DNA of 64,000 nt from assembly GCF_024347475.1 (NCBI RefSeq), contig NZ_AP025487.1, positions 1,054,001 through 1,118,000 of the forward strand. The letters run 5' to 3'. The stretch is from Vibrio fortis (GTDB taxonomy: Bacteria; Pseudomonadota; Gammaproteobacteria; Enterobacterales; Vibrionaceae). Positions within the stretch are counted from its first letter, which is position 1, and the number at the start of each line of letters is the position of its first letter. The notes under the pieces are model-generated. The model worked only from the letters and a program-made list of their open reading frames with translations, did no database searches and had not been told where the DNA came from. Below are positions 44,165-53,020 of this stretch, one piece after another. Made by a program: the position numbers and the translations under genes.

Positions 44165-45697
44165 ATGAAAAAGACACAAATGTTGCCACTAGCGGCAATG
44201 ATCTCAGGACTACTTGTTGGCTGTGGCGGCGGAGGCGGCGGTGGCGGTGGAGGCGGTGGCGGTGGTAGTACGCCTTCTACACCTAAGTATACTTGGCAAA
44301 TTGTCGAATTGGTTAGAGAGTCATCGCCAAGTTCTAGTTGCGCAACGTTTTATGAATACACAGATGTAAACAACAGCGCAAATAATTACTCAGTGATCGC
44401 GAGAATCGCAACTCGAGGATACAAGGTTCTGTTCCACGAGGAGGATGGAACAGTAATTAGTGAGCATACTATACAAGGTAGTGATATTCCTGCATCGGGG
44501 AGGGTCACAATTGATTCCGGCAACGTACCAGAAAATGGTTATGTGTCACTTGAAGAGACTGTTGGAGCAAACTCTGGAGACAGAGAATCTTATCAAATAG
44601 CTTTCCAGAAGCCGTTTTTGCAAGATATGACTCTCAGCGTTCGTCAAAGCCAGGACGGAAACTCTTGTATGAATGGGTCTAGGTACAACATAGAACCAAA
44701 CTCTGATACAGCCCGCATTTCTGTTGTTTCTTCAGGCTCTGTGGAATATTTCCATGCAAGCGCTTCATCTCAGTTGATAACTGGAGCTGATGGTACATCG
44801 CCTCTAGATATACCGATAGCAGCCCGCAATCCTGCAGTAGAAAGAAAAATAGTAACGTCATACAGCAGAGAAAGATCTGCTAGCAACTTTGATACACTAA
44901 ATAGCTATGTAGTTATTGATTCTAACAAGGTCTATGAATCTGGAAGCTCAGATCCAGACGTTTCAATTATGTCTACCAATGTGGATTCATTTGATATAAG
45001 TGTAGATAGCAGGCTCGTTCATTCGAGCGATGGTAATGTCACTACAGTCTTAGATAAGGCAGTATACTCTTGGCAACCAATTTATAATCAAACTGATAAT
45101 TTAACATCTTCGGGTTACGCTCCGGGCGACAGTCAATTGTCTGGCTGGAACGTAAACTTTTTTGCTAATACTGACGCTTCAAGCGGGGCTTGGGAATACA
45201 AAGAGAGAGCGATCATAGATGGAAATACAGTGTCTATATCTCAACCGTCAAACATCTCTGATTTTAGCGCAACGAGTATTACAGCTACTGGCGTACTGAC
45301 GACATCTTCTTATACGGATAGTGATTGGCAACTTCAAAGAACTCATGTTAGAACAGTATCGGATTCTAATGCTAGACCTATATTCCAATCTATCTACGCA
45401 GTGCCTAATAGTTCTCAACCGATGATGGGAAGTCCGACTGAATCGCTTGGCGACGTAACTACAGCGAAGATACACGTAAGTTTAGTTAAAGTAGAAGATA
45501 ACTATTTGGACAATGTATTTGAGGAACTGCTTTCAAACTCGATTGATTACGAAGTAATGTCGGATAAAAACCATGATGTAGATTCTCATCAATATGATTT
45601 GAATGGGGCGGTCTATTGGCAAGACGAAATTATAGAACAACAAGTTGCATTGTCGGGTAATGAAGTAAAAATGGTTTCAAATAAACTAGGCTGGTAA
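44165..45697 (+). CDS. poly-glycine lipoprotein of unknown function
   Basis: 510 residues. The lipoprotein signal MKKTQMLPLAAMISGLLVGC gives lipidated Cys20. It is followed at once by 14 glycines (44225-44266), then a Ser/Thr/Pro linker and about 460 residues rich in Ser, Asp and Thr that look like extracellular beta structure. I recognise no domain. A short glycine run after the lipid anchor is common in Vibrio surface lipoproteins; 14 is long. Codons such as ATA and AGA are more frequent and the gene is more AT-rich than its neighbours, which suggests horizontal acquisition. It is monocistronic, with its own terminator. Confidence 0.8.
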   Translation: MKKTQMLPLAAMISGLLVGCGGGGGGGGGGGGGGSTPSTPKYTWQIVELVRESSPSSSCATFYEYTDVNNSANNYSVIARIATRGYKVLFHEEDGTVISEHTIQGSDIPASGRVTIDSGNVPENGYVSLEETVGANSGDRESYQIAFQKPFLQDMTLSVRQSQDGNSCMNGSRYNIEPNSDTARISVVSSGSVEYFHASASSQLITGADGTSPLDIPIAARNPAVERKIVTSYSRERSASNFDTLNSYVVIDSNKVYESGSSDPDVSIMSTNVDSFDISVDSRLVHSSDGNVTTVLDKAVYSWQPIYNQTDNLTSSGYAPGDSQLSGWNVNFFANTDASSGAWEYKERAIIDGNTVSISQPSNISDFSATSITATGVLTTSSYTDSDWQLQRTHVRTVSDSNARPIFQSIYAVPNSSQPMMGSPTESLGDVTTAKIHVSLVKVEDNYLDNVFEELLSNSIDYEVMSDKNHDVDSHQYDLNGAVYWQDEIIEQQVALSGNEVKMVSNKLGW

Positions 45698-45731
45698 CGT
45701 TACCTTGCTTTGGTTAACAAAAATAAAACAT

Positions 45732-45758
45732 AAAAGCTCCGTTAATCGGGGCTTTTTT
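45732..45758 (+). terminator. terminator after the poly-glycine lipoprotein gene
   Basis: AAAAGCTCCG pairs with CGGGGCTTTT (one G-U pair), then T residues. Confidence 0.8.
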
Positions 45759-45943
45759 ATAACTACTATTCATGAAATTGAGAGGAAAACGCTACCTTGT
45801 GCATAATAAATCAGAGTGAAGTGCTATTTATTCCTAAATGATAGGTTAATAATTTGTTGCATGTTGCTGCGTTGGGTGCTAGTTTGTATCGCATGAAAAG
45901 GTCGGAGTACCTTGCATTTACACAAACTTGGGAGAGAAAGCGC

Positions 45944-46714
45944 ATGAAAGATGTACCAGCGCTGGACATAAAGGACTTACACAAAACGTTTGGTCAAAAT
46001 GAAGTTTTAAAAGGAATTTCGCTTTCTGCGCATAAGGGAGACGTGGTTTCAATCATCGGTTCCTCTGGCTCTGGCAAGAGTACCTTTCTTCGCTGTATCA
46101 ACCTACTAGAAACACCAACTGCCGGCGAGATTTGGGTAAACGGCGAGCTTATCCAAATGAAAAATAACCGCCTTGGTGAATCAATTCCTGCTAATGAAAA
46201 ACAAGTTCAGCGAATCCGTTCTCGTTTAGCGATGGTTTTTCAAGGCTTCAACCTATGGTCTCACCTAACGGTTCTTGAGAATGTGATTGAGGCGCCTGTC
46301 CACGTACTGGGTGTTCCTAAAGCGCAAGCGATTGAGAATGCAGAAATGCTGCTCAAGAAAGTGGGGCTTTACGAGCGTAAAGACTATTACCCTGGCCACC
46401 TTTCTGGTGGTCAACAACAGCGTGCCGCTATCGCGCGTGCATTGGCTGTTGACCCAGAAGTAATGTTATTTGACGAACCTACATCGGCACTTGACCCAGA
46501 GCTTGTGGGTGAAGTACTGGGTGTTATGCGCGATTTGGCCGAAGAAGGTCGAACCATGCTGGTGGTAACACACGAAATGGCGTTTGCGCGTGATGTTTCT
46601 AATCATGTGATGTTCCTACACCAAGGTCTAGTGGAAGAGCAGGGCGATCCAGCTAAACTCTTTACTAACCCTGAGTCAGAGCGTTTACAACAGTTCATCT
46701 CATCGATTTATTAA
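45944..46714 (+). CDS. basic-amino-acid ABC transporter, ATP-binding subunit
   Basis: 256 residues from the ATG at 45944, after GGGAGAGAAAGCGC; a longer in-frame start lacks support. Motifs: Walker A GSSGSGKST, Q-loop VFQGFNLW, ABC signature LSGGQQQR, Walker B VMLFDEPTSALD and switch His in VVTHEMAFARD. It closely follows the HisP/AotP/ArtP group that powers uptake of histidine, arginine, ornithine or lysine. It is first of four genes in one operon (ATPase, binding protein, two permeases). Substrate choice within this group cannot be made by eye. Confidence 0.92.
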   Translation: MKDVPALDIKDLHKTFGQNEVLKGISLSAHKGDVVSIIGSSGSGKSTFLRCINLLETPTAGEIWVNGELIQMKNNRLGESIPANEKQVQRIRSRLAMVFQGFNLWSHLTVLENVIEAPVHVLGVPKAQAIENAEMLLKKVGLYERKDYYPGHLSGGQQQRAAIARALAVDPEVMLFDEPTSALDPELVGEVLGVMRDLAEEGRTMLVVTHEMAFARDVSNHVMFLHQGLVEEQGDPAKLFTNPESERLQQFISSIY

Positions 46715-46821
46715 CGTATTGCGAGTATCGCTATCAAGGTATGAGGCGATACTGTGTAATGAACACAACAACCAAACTATAAACACAACATTAAAAATAT
46801 CTAAATCACAGGAGTAGGGAT

Positions 46822-47592
46822 ATGAAAAAGTGGTTACTGGTAGCAGCACTTGCTGCAACTGCTGCAACTGGCGTAGCTCAAGCAAAAGAGTGGAAAACAG
46901 TTCGTTTTGGTATTGAAGGTGCTTACCCTCCATTTAGCTGGACAGAGGCTGACGGCTCTCTAAAAGGCTTTGACGTGGATATGGCGAATGCACTTTGTAC
47001 TGAGATGCAAGTGAAATGTAAGATTGTTGCGCAAGACTGGGATGGCATTATTCCTTCTCTACTTGCTCGTAAATATGATGCGATCATTGCGGCAATGTCT
47101 ATCACTGAAGAGCGTAAGAAGAAGATTGACTTCACAGGTAAGTACGCTCTGATTCCAAACAAATTCATCGCGAAAAAAGGCGCTGGTCTAAACTTTGACG
47201 ATCTAAGCGGTCAAAAAATCGCGGTACAGCGTGCAACAACGCACGACAAATACCTAACAGACAACTACGGTGACACTGTAGACATCGTTCGTTACGGTTC
47301 TTTCGACGAAGCTTACCTTGACCTAGCAAACGGTCGTGTTGCAGCGGTACTAGGTGATGCATCAGCACTTGAAGAAGGTGTTCTAAACAAAGCGGGCGGT
47401 GAAGCGTACGAGTTTGTTGGTCCATCTCTAACAGATCCAAAATGGTTCGGTGAAGGCTTTGGTATCGCAGTACGTAAGCAAGACAAAGACCTAACTAAGA
47501 AACTAGACGAAGCGATCATTTCGCTACGTGAAAAGGGTATCTACCAAGATATCGCGGCTAAATACTTCAACTACGACGTATACGGTCAGTAA
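46822..47592 (+). CDS. periplasmic basic-amino-acid-binding protein
   Basis: 256 residues. A signal peptide of 21 residues (MKKWLLVAALAATAATGVAQ-A) is followed by the SBP family 3 fold: VRFGIEGAYPPFSWTEADGS, GFDVDMANALCTEM, DWDGIIPSLLARKYDAIIAA, MSITEERKKKIDFTGKY. The Trp/Tyr, Asp and Arg positions match the HisJ/LAO/ArtJ ligand cage for alpha-amino and carboxyl groups. Codon use is strongly biased, consistent with the high copy number of binding proteins. The first gene lies 107 bp upstream. Confidence 0.93.
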   Translation: MKKWLLVAALAATAATGVAQAKEWKTVRFGIEGAYPPFSWTEADGSLKGFDVDMANALCTEMQVKCKIVAQDWDGIIPSLLARKYDAIIAAMSITEERKKKIDFTGKYALIPNKFIAKKGAGLNFDDLSGQKIAVQRATTHDKYLTDNYGDTVDIVRYGSFDEAYLDLANGRVAAVLGDASALEEGVLNKAGGEAYEFVGPSLTDPKWFGEGFGIAVRKQDKDLTKKLDEAIISLREKGIYQDIAAKYFNYDVYGQ

Positions 47593-47671
47593 TATCCTGA
47601 GACGACTCTAGGGAGAGAGCACATCTCTCCCTTTCTCTCCCAACTTTTTCGCTGTTCTGTTGGAATTCATT

Positions 47672-48412
47672 ATGTTTGATTTACAAGGGTATGAGGCTTC
47701 GATACTTAATGGAGCTGTACTCACAATTCAAGTTGCGTTGCTTTCGCTGTTTCTAGCTATGGTGCTAGGAATGTTAGGTGCATTAGCAAAACTAGCACCT
47801 TATCGATGGGCAAGAGCCATTGCCACACTTTACACCACCATTATCCGCGGTATTCCAGACCTCGTATTGATGATGTTGATCTTCTTTGGTGGACAGATCC
47901 TTTTAAACAACAGTTTGTATTCCATCAATGAGTGGCTCAATGAGTGGTTCACTTCAAGCGATCCAAATCATGAGTGGACCTCATACTTACCAGATTACAT
48001 CGATGTGAGCCCGTTTGTAGCAGGTGTCCTCACTATCGGATTCATTTTCGGTGCTTACATGGCTGAAACGTTCCGTGGTGCGATCATGGCGGTTGATTCT
48101 GGCGAGATGGAAGCAGCAAAAGCTTACGGTATGAGCCCTGTAAAGGCATTTCACCGCATATTGCTGCCTCAGATGATTCGTCACGCATTACCGGGCTTTG
48201 GTAACAACTGGCTTGTACTGCTTAAAACAACTGCTTTGGTATCGATCATCGGCTTAGAAGATATGGTACGAGTCAGCGCGTTAGCGGCAGGCTCAACGAA
48301 GATGCCATTTACCTTCTACATGGCAGTCGCACTGATTTTCTTGTTCTTTACCAGTGTTTCAACAGGCTTGTTAAAGCTCGTTGAACGTAAATTTAGTATT
48401 CACGCGAGGTAA
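47672..48412 (+). CDS. amino-acid ABC transporter permease (HisQ/ArtQ-like)
   Basis: 246 residues from the ATG at 47672; an in-frame TTG at 47660 overlaps the ribosome site. Five to six membrane segments are visible, with the coupling EAA loop in GEMEAAKAYGMSPVKAFHRI-LLPQMIRHALPGFGNNW. The insert SDPNHEWTSYLPDYIDVSPF is periplasmic. It pairs with the next permease to form the channel. Confidence 0.92.
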   Translation: MFDLQGYEASILNGAVLTIQVALLSLFLAMVLGMLGALAKLAPYRWARAIATLYTTIIRGIPDLVLMMLIFFGGQILLNNSLYSINEWLNEWFTSSDPNHEWTSYLPDYIDVSPFVAGVLTIGFIFGAYMAETFRGAIMAVDSGEMEAAKAYGMSPVKAFHRILLPQMIRHALPGFGNNWLVLLKTTALVSIIGLEDMVRVSALAAGSTKMPFTFYMAVALIFLFFTSVSTGLLKLVERKFSIHAR

Positions 48413-48414
48413 CT

Positions 48415-49095
48415 ATGGACTTTTCATTGATTGTTGAAAGTTTTCCAATTTACCTGAGCGGTCTTTGGACGACAGCGTGGATGGTAACAATAGCTCTGAT
48501 TATTGGCCTTTTTGTCGCGATCCCATTAGCGATAGCGCGCAATAGCCACAATATGCTGATTAATGCACCTGCATGGTCATTTATCTACTTCTTCCGTGGC
48601 ACGCCACTGCTGGTTCAGCTTTACTTGATTTATTACGGCATGGATCAGTTCTTCCCTGTGAAAGACACTTTATGGGAAAACGCTTGGTTCTGTGCGTTGG
48701 TGGCATTCATCCTGAATACTTCTGCCTACACGGCTGAGATCATCCGAGGTGCGATTAACGGCTTACCGAAAGGTGAAGTAGAAGCTGCGAAAGCTTATGG
48801 TATGAGTACGGCAAAAACTTACCGTCGTATTATCTTGCCAAGTGCATTAAGAAGAGCACTACCTGCATACAGTAACGAAGTTATCTTCATGCTGCACGGT
48901 TCAGCGGTTGCGGGTATCGTAACGATTATGGATTTAACAGGTGCAGCGCGTTTGGTTAATTCACGTTACTACGCTCCATTTGAATCTTTCCTAACGGCAG
49001 GCCTGTTCTATATGGCACTGACCTTTATCATCATCGCCGTATTTAAATATGCTGAGAAACGATTCTTGGCTTACCTAAGACCACTTAGTAGTTAA
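48415..49095 (+). CDS. amino-acid ABC transporter permease (HisM/ArtM-like)
   Basis: 226 residues, starting two bases after the previous stop, so translation is coupled. The EAA loop is GEVEAAKAYGMSTAKTYRRI, followed by LPSALRRALPAYSNEV. About five membrane segments. It completes a P-J-Q-M set; a strong terminator follows. Confidence 0.92.
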   Translation: MDFSLIVESFPIYLSGLWTTAWMVTIALIIGLFVAIPLAIARNSHNMLINAPAWSFIYFFRGTPLLVQLYLIYYGMDQFFPVKDTLWENAWFCALVAFILNTSAYTAEIIRGAINGLPKGEVEAAKAYGMSTAKTYRRIILPSALRRALPAYSNEVIFMLHGSAVAGIVTIMDLTGAARLVNSRYYAPFESFLTAGLFYMALTFIIIAVFKYAEKRFLAYLRPLSS

Positions 49096-49097
49096 TT

Positions 49098-49122
49098 AAA
49101 CGGCGCCTTCGAGCGCCGTTTT
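49098..49122 (+). terminator. terminator of the amino-acid ABC operon
   Basis: AAACGGCGC (49098-49106) pairs with GCGCCGTTT (49113-49121) around CTTCGA. Confidence 0.85.
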
Positions 49123-49272
49123 ACTTTGTTCTACGTTCATTCAAAAGCGGAACTATTACTTACCTAAAACCGTTAACTTCGTTCAGAACTCTCGGTGGTA
49201 TTGAGTGTATAAATTGATTTAGAAAAAATGAAAGATACACTCAGCTCAATCTTATTAGAGTGTCGTACAGTA

Positions 49273-52005
49273 ATGAAAAAAATCTCACTATTCTTATGCA
49301 TGGCTATCCCATCTCTGTTGCTAACTGCTTGCGGAGGAGATAGCGGTTCTGGTGGTACAGCACAACCAAAAACGGCTGTACAGAAAGCACTTGAGAGTGG
49401 AGATGCCTCTATGGTCTCGGATAGCAACGAGTTTATATCCGCTAGCGAATCTTTAGTTGCAAATCTCAATCATCAATACAACCAGATCAAGACCCATTTA
49501 GTTCAAGGTGACAATGGGCAACCACTTAATCAGTTACATTGGGATCCAACCCATGATACGGCCATTATCTCTCCCACCTATGGCTTTAACGATACCATCC
49601 TTAAAACCAACAAAGCGATGAACGAGAACTATGCTGACCAAGAGCTCGTTATCGGTGTCGCCGGTTACTCGTCATCTCAAACTCGATATGCGGCATTAGC
49701 AAGTAATCCATTTCGAACCCAACAACGCTTCCCGGATTCAGTTAATGAGCAAATGGAGACATGGCTGAAGAACTTATTGAGCTGGACGAGTGGGACGGAC
49801 AACCCAACCAAGATCGTGTTGGCTCAATTAGATCAGTCATACTACTTCCCTGATGACGGTGCGACACGAAATTGGATCAAAAACACAATCAATTCAGAAG
49901 CGTCGATCAACGAAGATGACGCATGTGACGCAGGCAAACTAAAGGCCTGTCTTGAGGATAAGCCAGATCTTCTCATCATTTCCCAAAAACTGAATGATGG
50001 AGACAACCTAAACGATGTAGTCGACGGTCTATTGTATGCATTCGAAAACCAGATCTCTGTGCTGTACTTGCACTTAGACGGAGGAATGACTGAGTTAGGT
50101 CGCGCTCTTTTTGCTGAAATGCACATCCAGTATGTCGGTGATAATTACTGGCGTAAATTAGGCTTGTCGGATTGGGACCCAAATCAATTAATCGATCAAA
50201 TCCCAGACTCTATTGTGGCGGAGCAAGCTTTACTTAAACGCCTTAAAGATGACAGCTTCAATGTCGATCTTAAGTTATGTGACGATAAGTCGTGTAGCGA
50301 TGAATCATTGATGGATGTTGAGTTTTACCAAGCCGCCAATACCATCCGTACTCACCTAAACAATCTGGATAAGCAAAAAGTTGACTTGTTTGCTAACAGT
50401 GATTACGAATATGAAAAATTGATACTGCTTTTGGCGGACAGCTATCGACAAGGTGTCAATTATCCGATGGATAAGAACAGCACTGAGCGAATCGATTTTC
50501 TAAAGTCCTATTTTAGTGATTATGTGCAGTATCAAAGTCGTTCGTTGAATCCCGCGCAACCAAGTTTAGGCAATTTCAGCACTAAAACATTCGAAGATGT
50601 TCAACTGAGCACTAAAACGGTGACACTGGAATCGAAACGTAATTTCCGCTCGGCGGGCTTGTATGCGTTACCCGGCCAAACAATCAAAGTCACACGTGTC
50701 GATAAGAATGATGTGAGTACTTCGATAGCATTCAACTCATTGCGCAGTGGTGCTACTCATGAGTTTTCAAAAGATGGCGGCTACGCAAGGCCAAAGTTCC
50801 TAACATCGGTCGCTTATCCTGTTGAACACGGAGAGACCATCACCTTGACCTCTGCTTATGGCGGGACACTTCAGGTGCATTTTGATAAGAACGATGTTGA
50901 TGTCGAGTTGAAATTCGAGAATGTCGCTCAACATCCAGTTTGGCGGAGTGAAGATGATAATGAGCGTTTTGTCGCAGAGTTAGCGGAAGCGAAATTTGAT
51001 TGGGCTGAATTGATTACTCCTGGGTTTGAGGTGCACTCAAAGCTAGACAAGATGCAAACATCCATCGGGTCTAGTGATTGGAATCAGCCACACGACATGG
51101 CGTTGGCAACCGAGCGGTACATGCACAATTTCCCACATGCGTTAGCAGGGTTTAGAGGCCCAGGCATCAATGAAATTGCTGAAATCCATACGTATGGAGA
51201 TAACAAAGGTTGGCAAGTCGAGACGATTGATATCGTTAAACATATGAATGCTGACCAAGCGACTTGTGGCTATGGCTGTTCTGGTAACCCTTATGATGCA
51301 TACTGGTCTTTTCATCCTTTAGGCCATGGAGATTTGCATGAGCTAGGCCATGGTTTAGAAAAAGGTCGTTTCCGTTTTAGTGGTTGGGATGGTCACGCCA
51401 CAACCAACTACTATTCTTACTACAGTAAGTCTCAATACTATCGAGATACGGGTAAAGAATCTTCGTGTCAGAGTTTAGACTTTAAAGGTCAGTACGAACT
51501 GCTTCAACAAAGTCGCACTCAACCTGATCCCAATGCGTTTATGGCTCAACAAAATCAAACCAGCTGGAGTTGGGGAGCGCGTGTTTTCATTCAAATGATG
51601 ATGCTAGCGCAAGATCAGGGCGTATTAGATTATGGTTGGCATATGTTAGGACGACTTCACTTGATTGAACGTGAGTTTAACCGCCTTAAATCCAGCGATG
51701 AGCTTTGGAACACCAACAAACAGACGATTGGATTTGATAGCTATTCTAGAGATGAAGCAAACCAAATCACCAATGATGACTGGTTGTTGATTGCATTAAG
51801 CTATGTGAATGAGCGTGATATGAGAAACTACCTAGACATGTGGGGCTTTAGTTTTACCGATAAAGCCAAGTCTCAAGTAGCGACTCTGAGCCTAACCCCA
51901 ATGCCGTTGACCTACTTTGCAAGTTCGAGCAAAGGGTATTGTGTTGATGAGTTTGCTAAAACACCAATTAGTGTCGATGGTGTGACAGCTTGGCCGCTTA
52001 ACTAA
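49273..52005 (+). CDS. large zinc-metalloprotease lipoprotein (ImpA-like gluzincin)
   Basis: 910 residues from the ATG at 49273 (MKKISLFLCMAIPSLLLTAC); an upstream ATG adds 15 residues in front of the signal and is rejected. Lipidated Cys20 is followed by a Gly/Ser linker. The zinc motif HExxHxxE is complete: HELGHGLE at 689-696. A beta-sandwich-like region (about 430-560, YALPGQTIKVTRVDKNDVST) precedes the catalytic domain, and another histidine-rich stretch follows (FSGWDGHATTNYYSYY). Size and layout resemble Pseudomonas IMPa and the M60/M88-type proteases that cut glycoproteins such as mucins. Placement in that family is from memory. It is monocistronic and surface or periplasmic. Confidence 0.8.
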   Translation: MKKISLFLCMAIPSLLLTACGGDSGSGGTAQPKTAVQKALESGDASMVSDSNEFISASESLVANLNHQYNQIKTHLVQGDNGQPLNQLHWDPTHDTAIISPTYGFNDTILKTNKAMNENYADQELVIGVAGYSSSQTRYAALASNPFRTQQRFPDSVNEQMETWLKNLLSWTSGTDNPTKIVLAQLDQSYYFPDDGATRNWIKNTINSEASINEDDACDAGKLKACLEDKPDLLIISQKLNDGDNLNDVVDGLLYAFENQISVLYLHLDGGMTELGRALFAEMHIQYVGDNYWRKLGLSDWDPNQLIDQIPDSIVAEQALLKRLKDDSFNVDLKLCDDKSCSDESLMDVEFYQAANTIRTHLNNLDKQKVDLFANSDYEYEKLILLLADSYRQGVNYPMDKNSTERIDFLKSYFSDYVQYQSRSLNPAQPSLGNFSTKTFEDVQLSTKTVTLESKRNFRSAGLYALPGQTIKVTRVDKNDVSTSIAFNSLRSGATHEFSKDGGYARPKFLTSVAYPVEHGETITLTSAYGGTLQVHFDKNDVDVELKFENVAQHPVWRSEDDNERFVAELAEAKFDWAELITPGFEVHSKLDKMQTSIGSSDWNQPHDMALATERYMHNFPHALAGFRGPGINEIAEIHTYGDNKGWQVETIDIVKHMNADQATCGYGCSGNPYDAYWSFHPLGHGDLHELGHGLEKGRFRFSGWDGHATTNYYSYYSKSQYYRDTGKESSCQSLDFKGQYELLQQSRTQPDPNAFMAQQNQTSWSWGARVFIQMMMLAQDQGVLDYGWHMLGRLHLIEREFNRLKSSDELWNTNKQTIGFDSYSRDEANQITNDDWLLIALSYVNERDMRNYLDMWGFSFTDKAKSQVATLSLTPMPLTYFASSSKGYCVDEFAKTPISVDGVTAWPLN

Positions 52006-52008
52006 CAA

Positions 52009-52039
52009 AAAAGGGGGAGCCTCTGTGGCTCCCCCTTTT
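52009..52039. terminator. bidirectional terminator between the metalloprotease gene and xthA
   Basis: AAAAGGGGGAGCC and GGCTCCCCCTTTT form a 13-bp perfect stem with a 5-base loop. Confidence 0.92.
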
Positions 52040-52052
52040 ACATAGAATCTGA

Positions 52053-52859
52053 CTACTTAAACGTTGACCAAATCGGCGCGTGATCAGACGGTTTTTCGAT
52101 GCCACGCAGTTCGTAGTCGATGCCTGCTTCAGTACACTTGTCGGCGAGCTTTTGAGTCGCTAGTACCACATCAATACGAAGGCCGCGGTTGTCGACAAAG
52201 CCCTTCGAGCGGTAATCAAACCATGAATATTGGTCCGTAACATCAGGGTGAAGCTGGCGGAAAGTATCAATAAAGCCCCAATCTAATAGTGTTTTCAACC
52301 ATTGGCGCTCTTCTGGTTGGAATGAGCACTTGCCCGTTTTCAACCAACGTTTAGCGTTTGGCTCACCGATACCGATATCGGCATCAATTGGGCTAATGTT
52401 GATGTCACCCATAACAACAATCTGTTCGTCATTGCTGTGGTGATCGTTTAGGTAAGTCATTAGGTCTTTGTAGAACTGACGCTTGTATGGGAACTTAGTC
52501 TCATGGTTAATATTATCACCTTGAGGGAAGTAACCATTGAGTACGGTTGTCTTTTCGCCATTCTCATCTTCAAACGTTGCCATGATCATACGTTTTTGAT
52601 GTTCTTCATTGTCTGTTGGGAAACCTTTCTGCACAGAGATAGGCTCTTGCTTACATAGCATCGCGACACCGTAGTGCGCCTTTTGACCGTGGAAGTAAAC
52701 CTTATAGCCCATAGCTTCGACATCAGCGAGTGGAAAAGCTTCGTCATGAACTTTGATTTCTTGTAGGCCAATGACATCTGGTTGGTGCTTCTCGATCACT
52801 GCTTGCAGTTGATGAAGGCGGGCTCTTAGGCCATTGATGTTGAAGCTAATTACTTTCAT
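52053..52859 (-). CDS. xthA: exodeoxyribonuclease III
   Basis: 268 residues, same length as E. coli ExoIII. It acts as an AP endonuclease and 3'-to-5' exonuclease in base-excision repair. The EEP-fold motifs are visible: [13 protein letters not shown] (catalytic E34), [38 protein letters not shown] and the terminal SDHAPIW. It is monocistronic on the reverse strand and shares the terminator with the metalloprotease gene. Confidence 0.96.
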   Translation of the reverse strand: MKVISFNINGLRARLHQLQAVIEKHQPDVIGLQEIKVHDEAFPLADVEAMGYKVYFHGQKAHYGVAMLCKQEPISVQKGFPTDNEEHQKRMIMATFEDENGEKTTVLNGYFPQGDNINHETKFPYKRQFYKDLMTYLNDHHSNDEQIVVMGDINISPIDADIGIGEPNAKRWLKTGKCSFQPEERQWLKTLLDWGFIDTFRQLHPDVTDQYSWFDYRSKGFVDNRGLRIDVVLATQKLADKCTEAGIDYELRGIEKPSDHAPIWSTFK

Positions 52860-53020
52860 TTATTTTTATACCTCTCGTAAACCTTTGCCTATAGTGCAGC
52901 AAAGATTATTTGATTTGGTGAGTTTCATAGTTAATCGTATTTAACCACGCTTCATAATGTATGTCGCCACTTGTAGAGACAAAATGGCGACATGAAATGG
53001 TGTGGATACTAACGTTGAAT

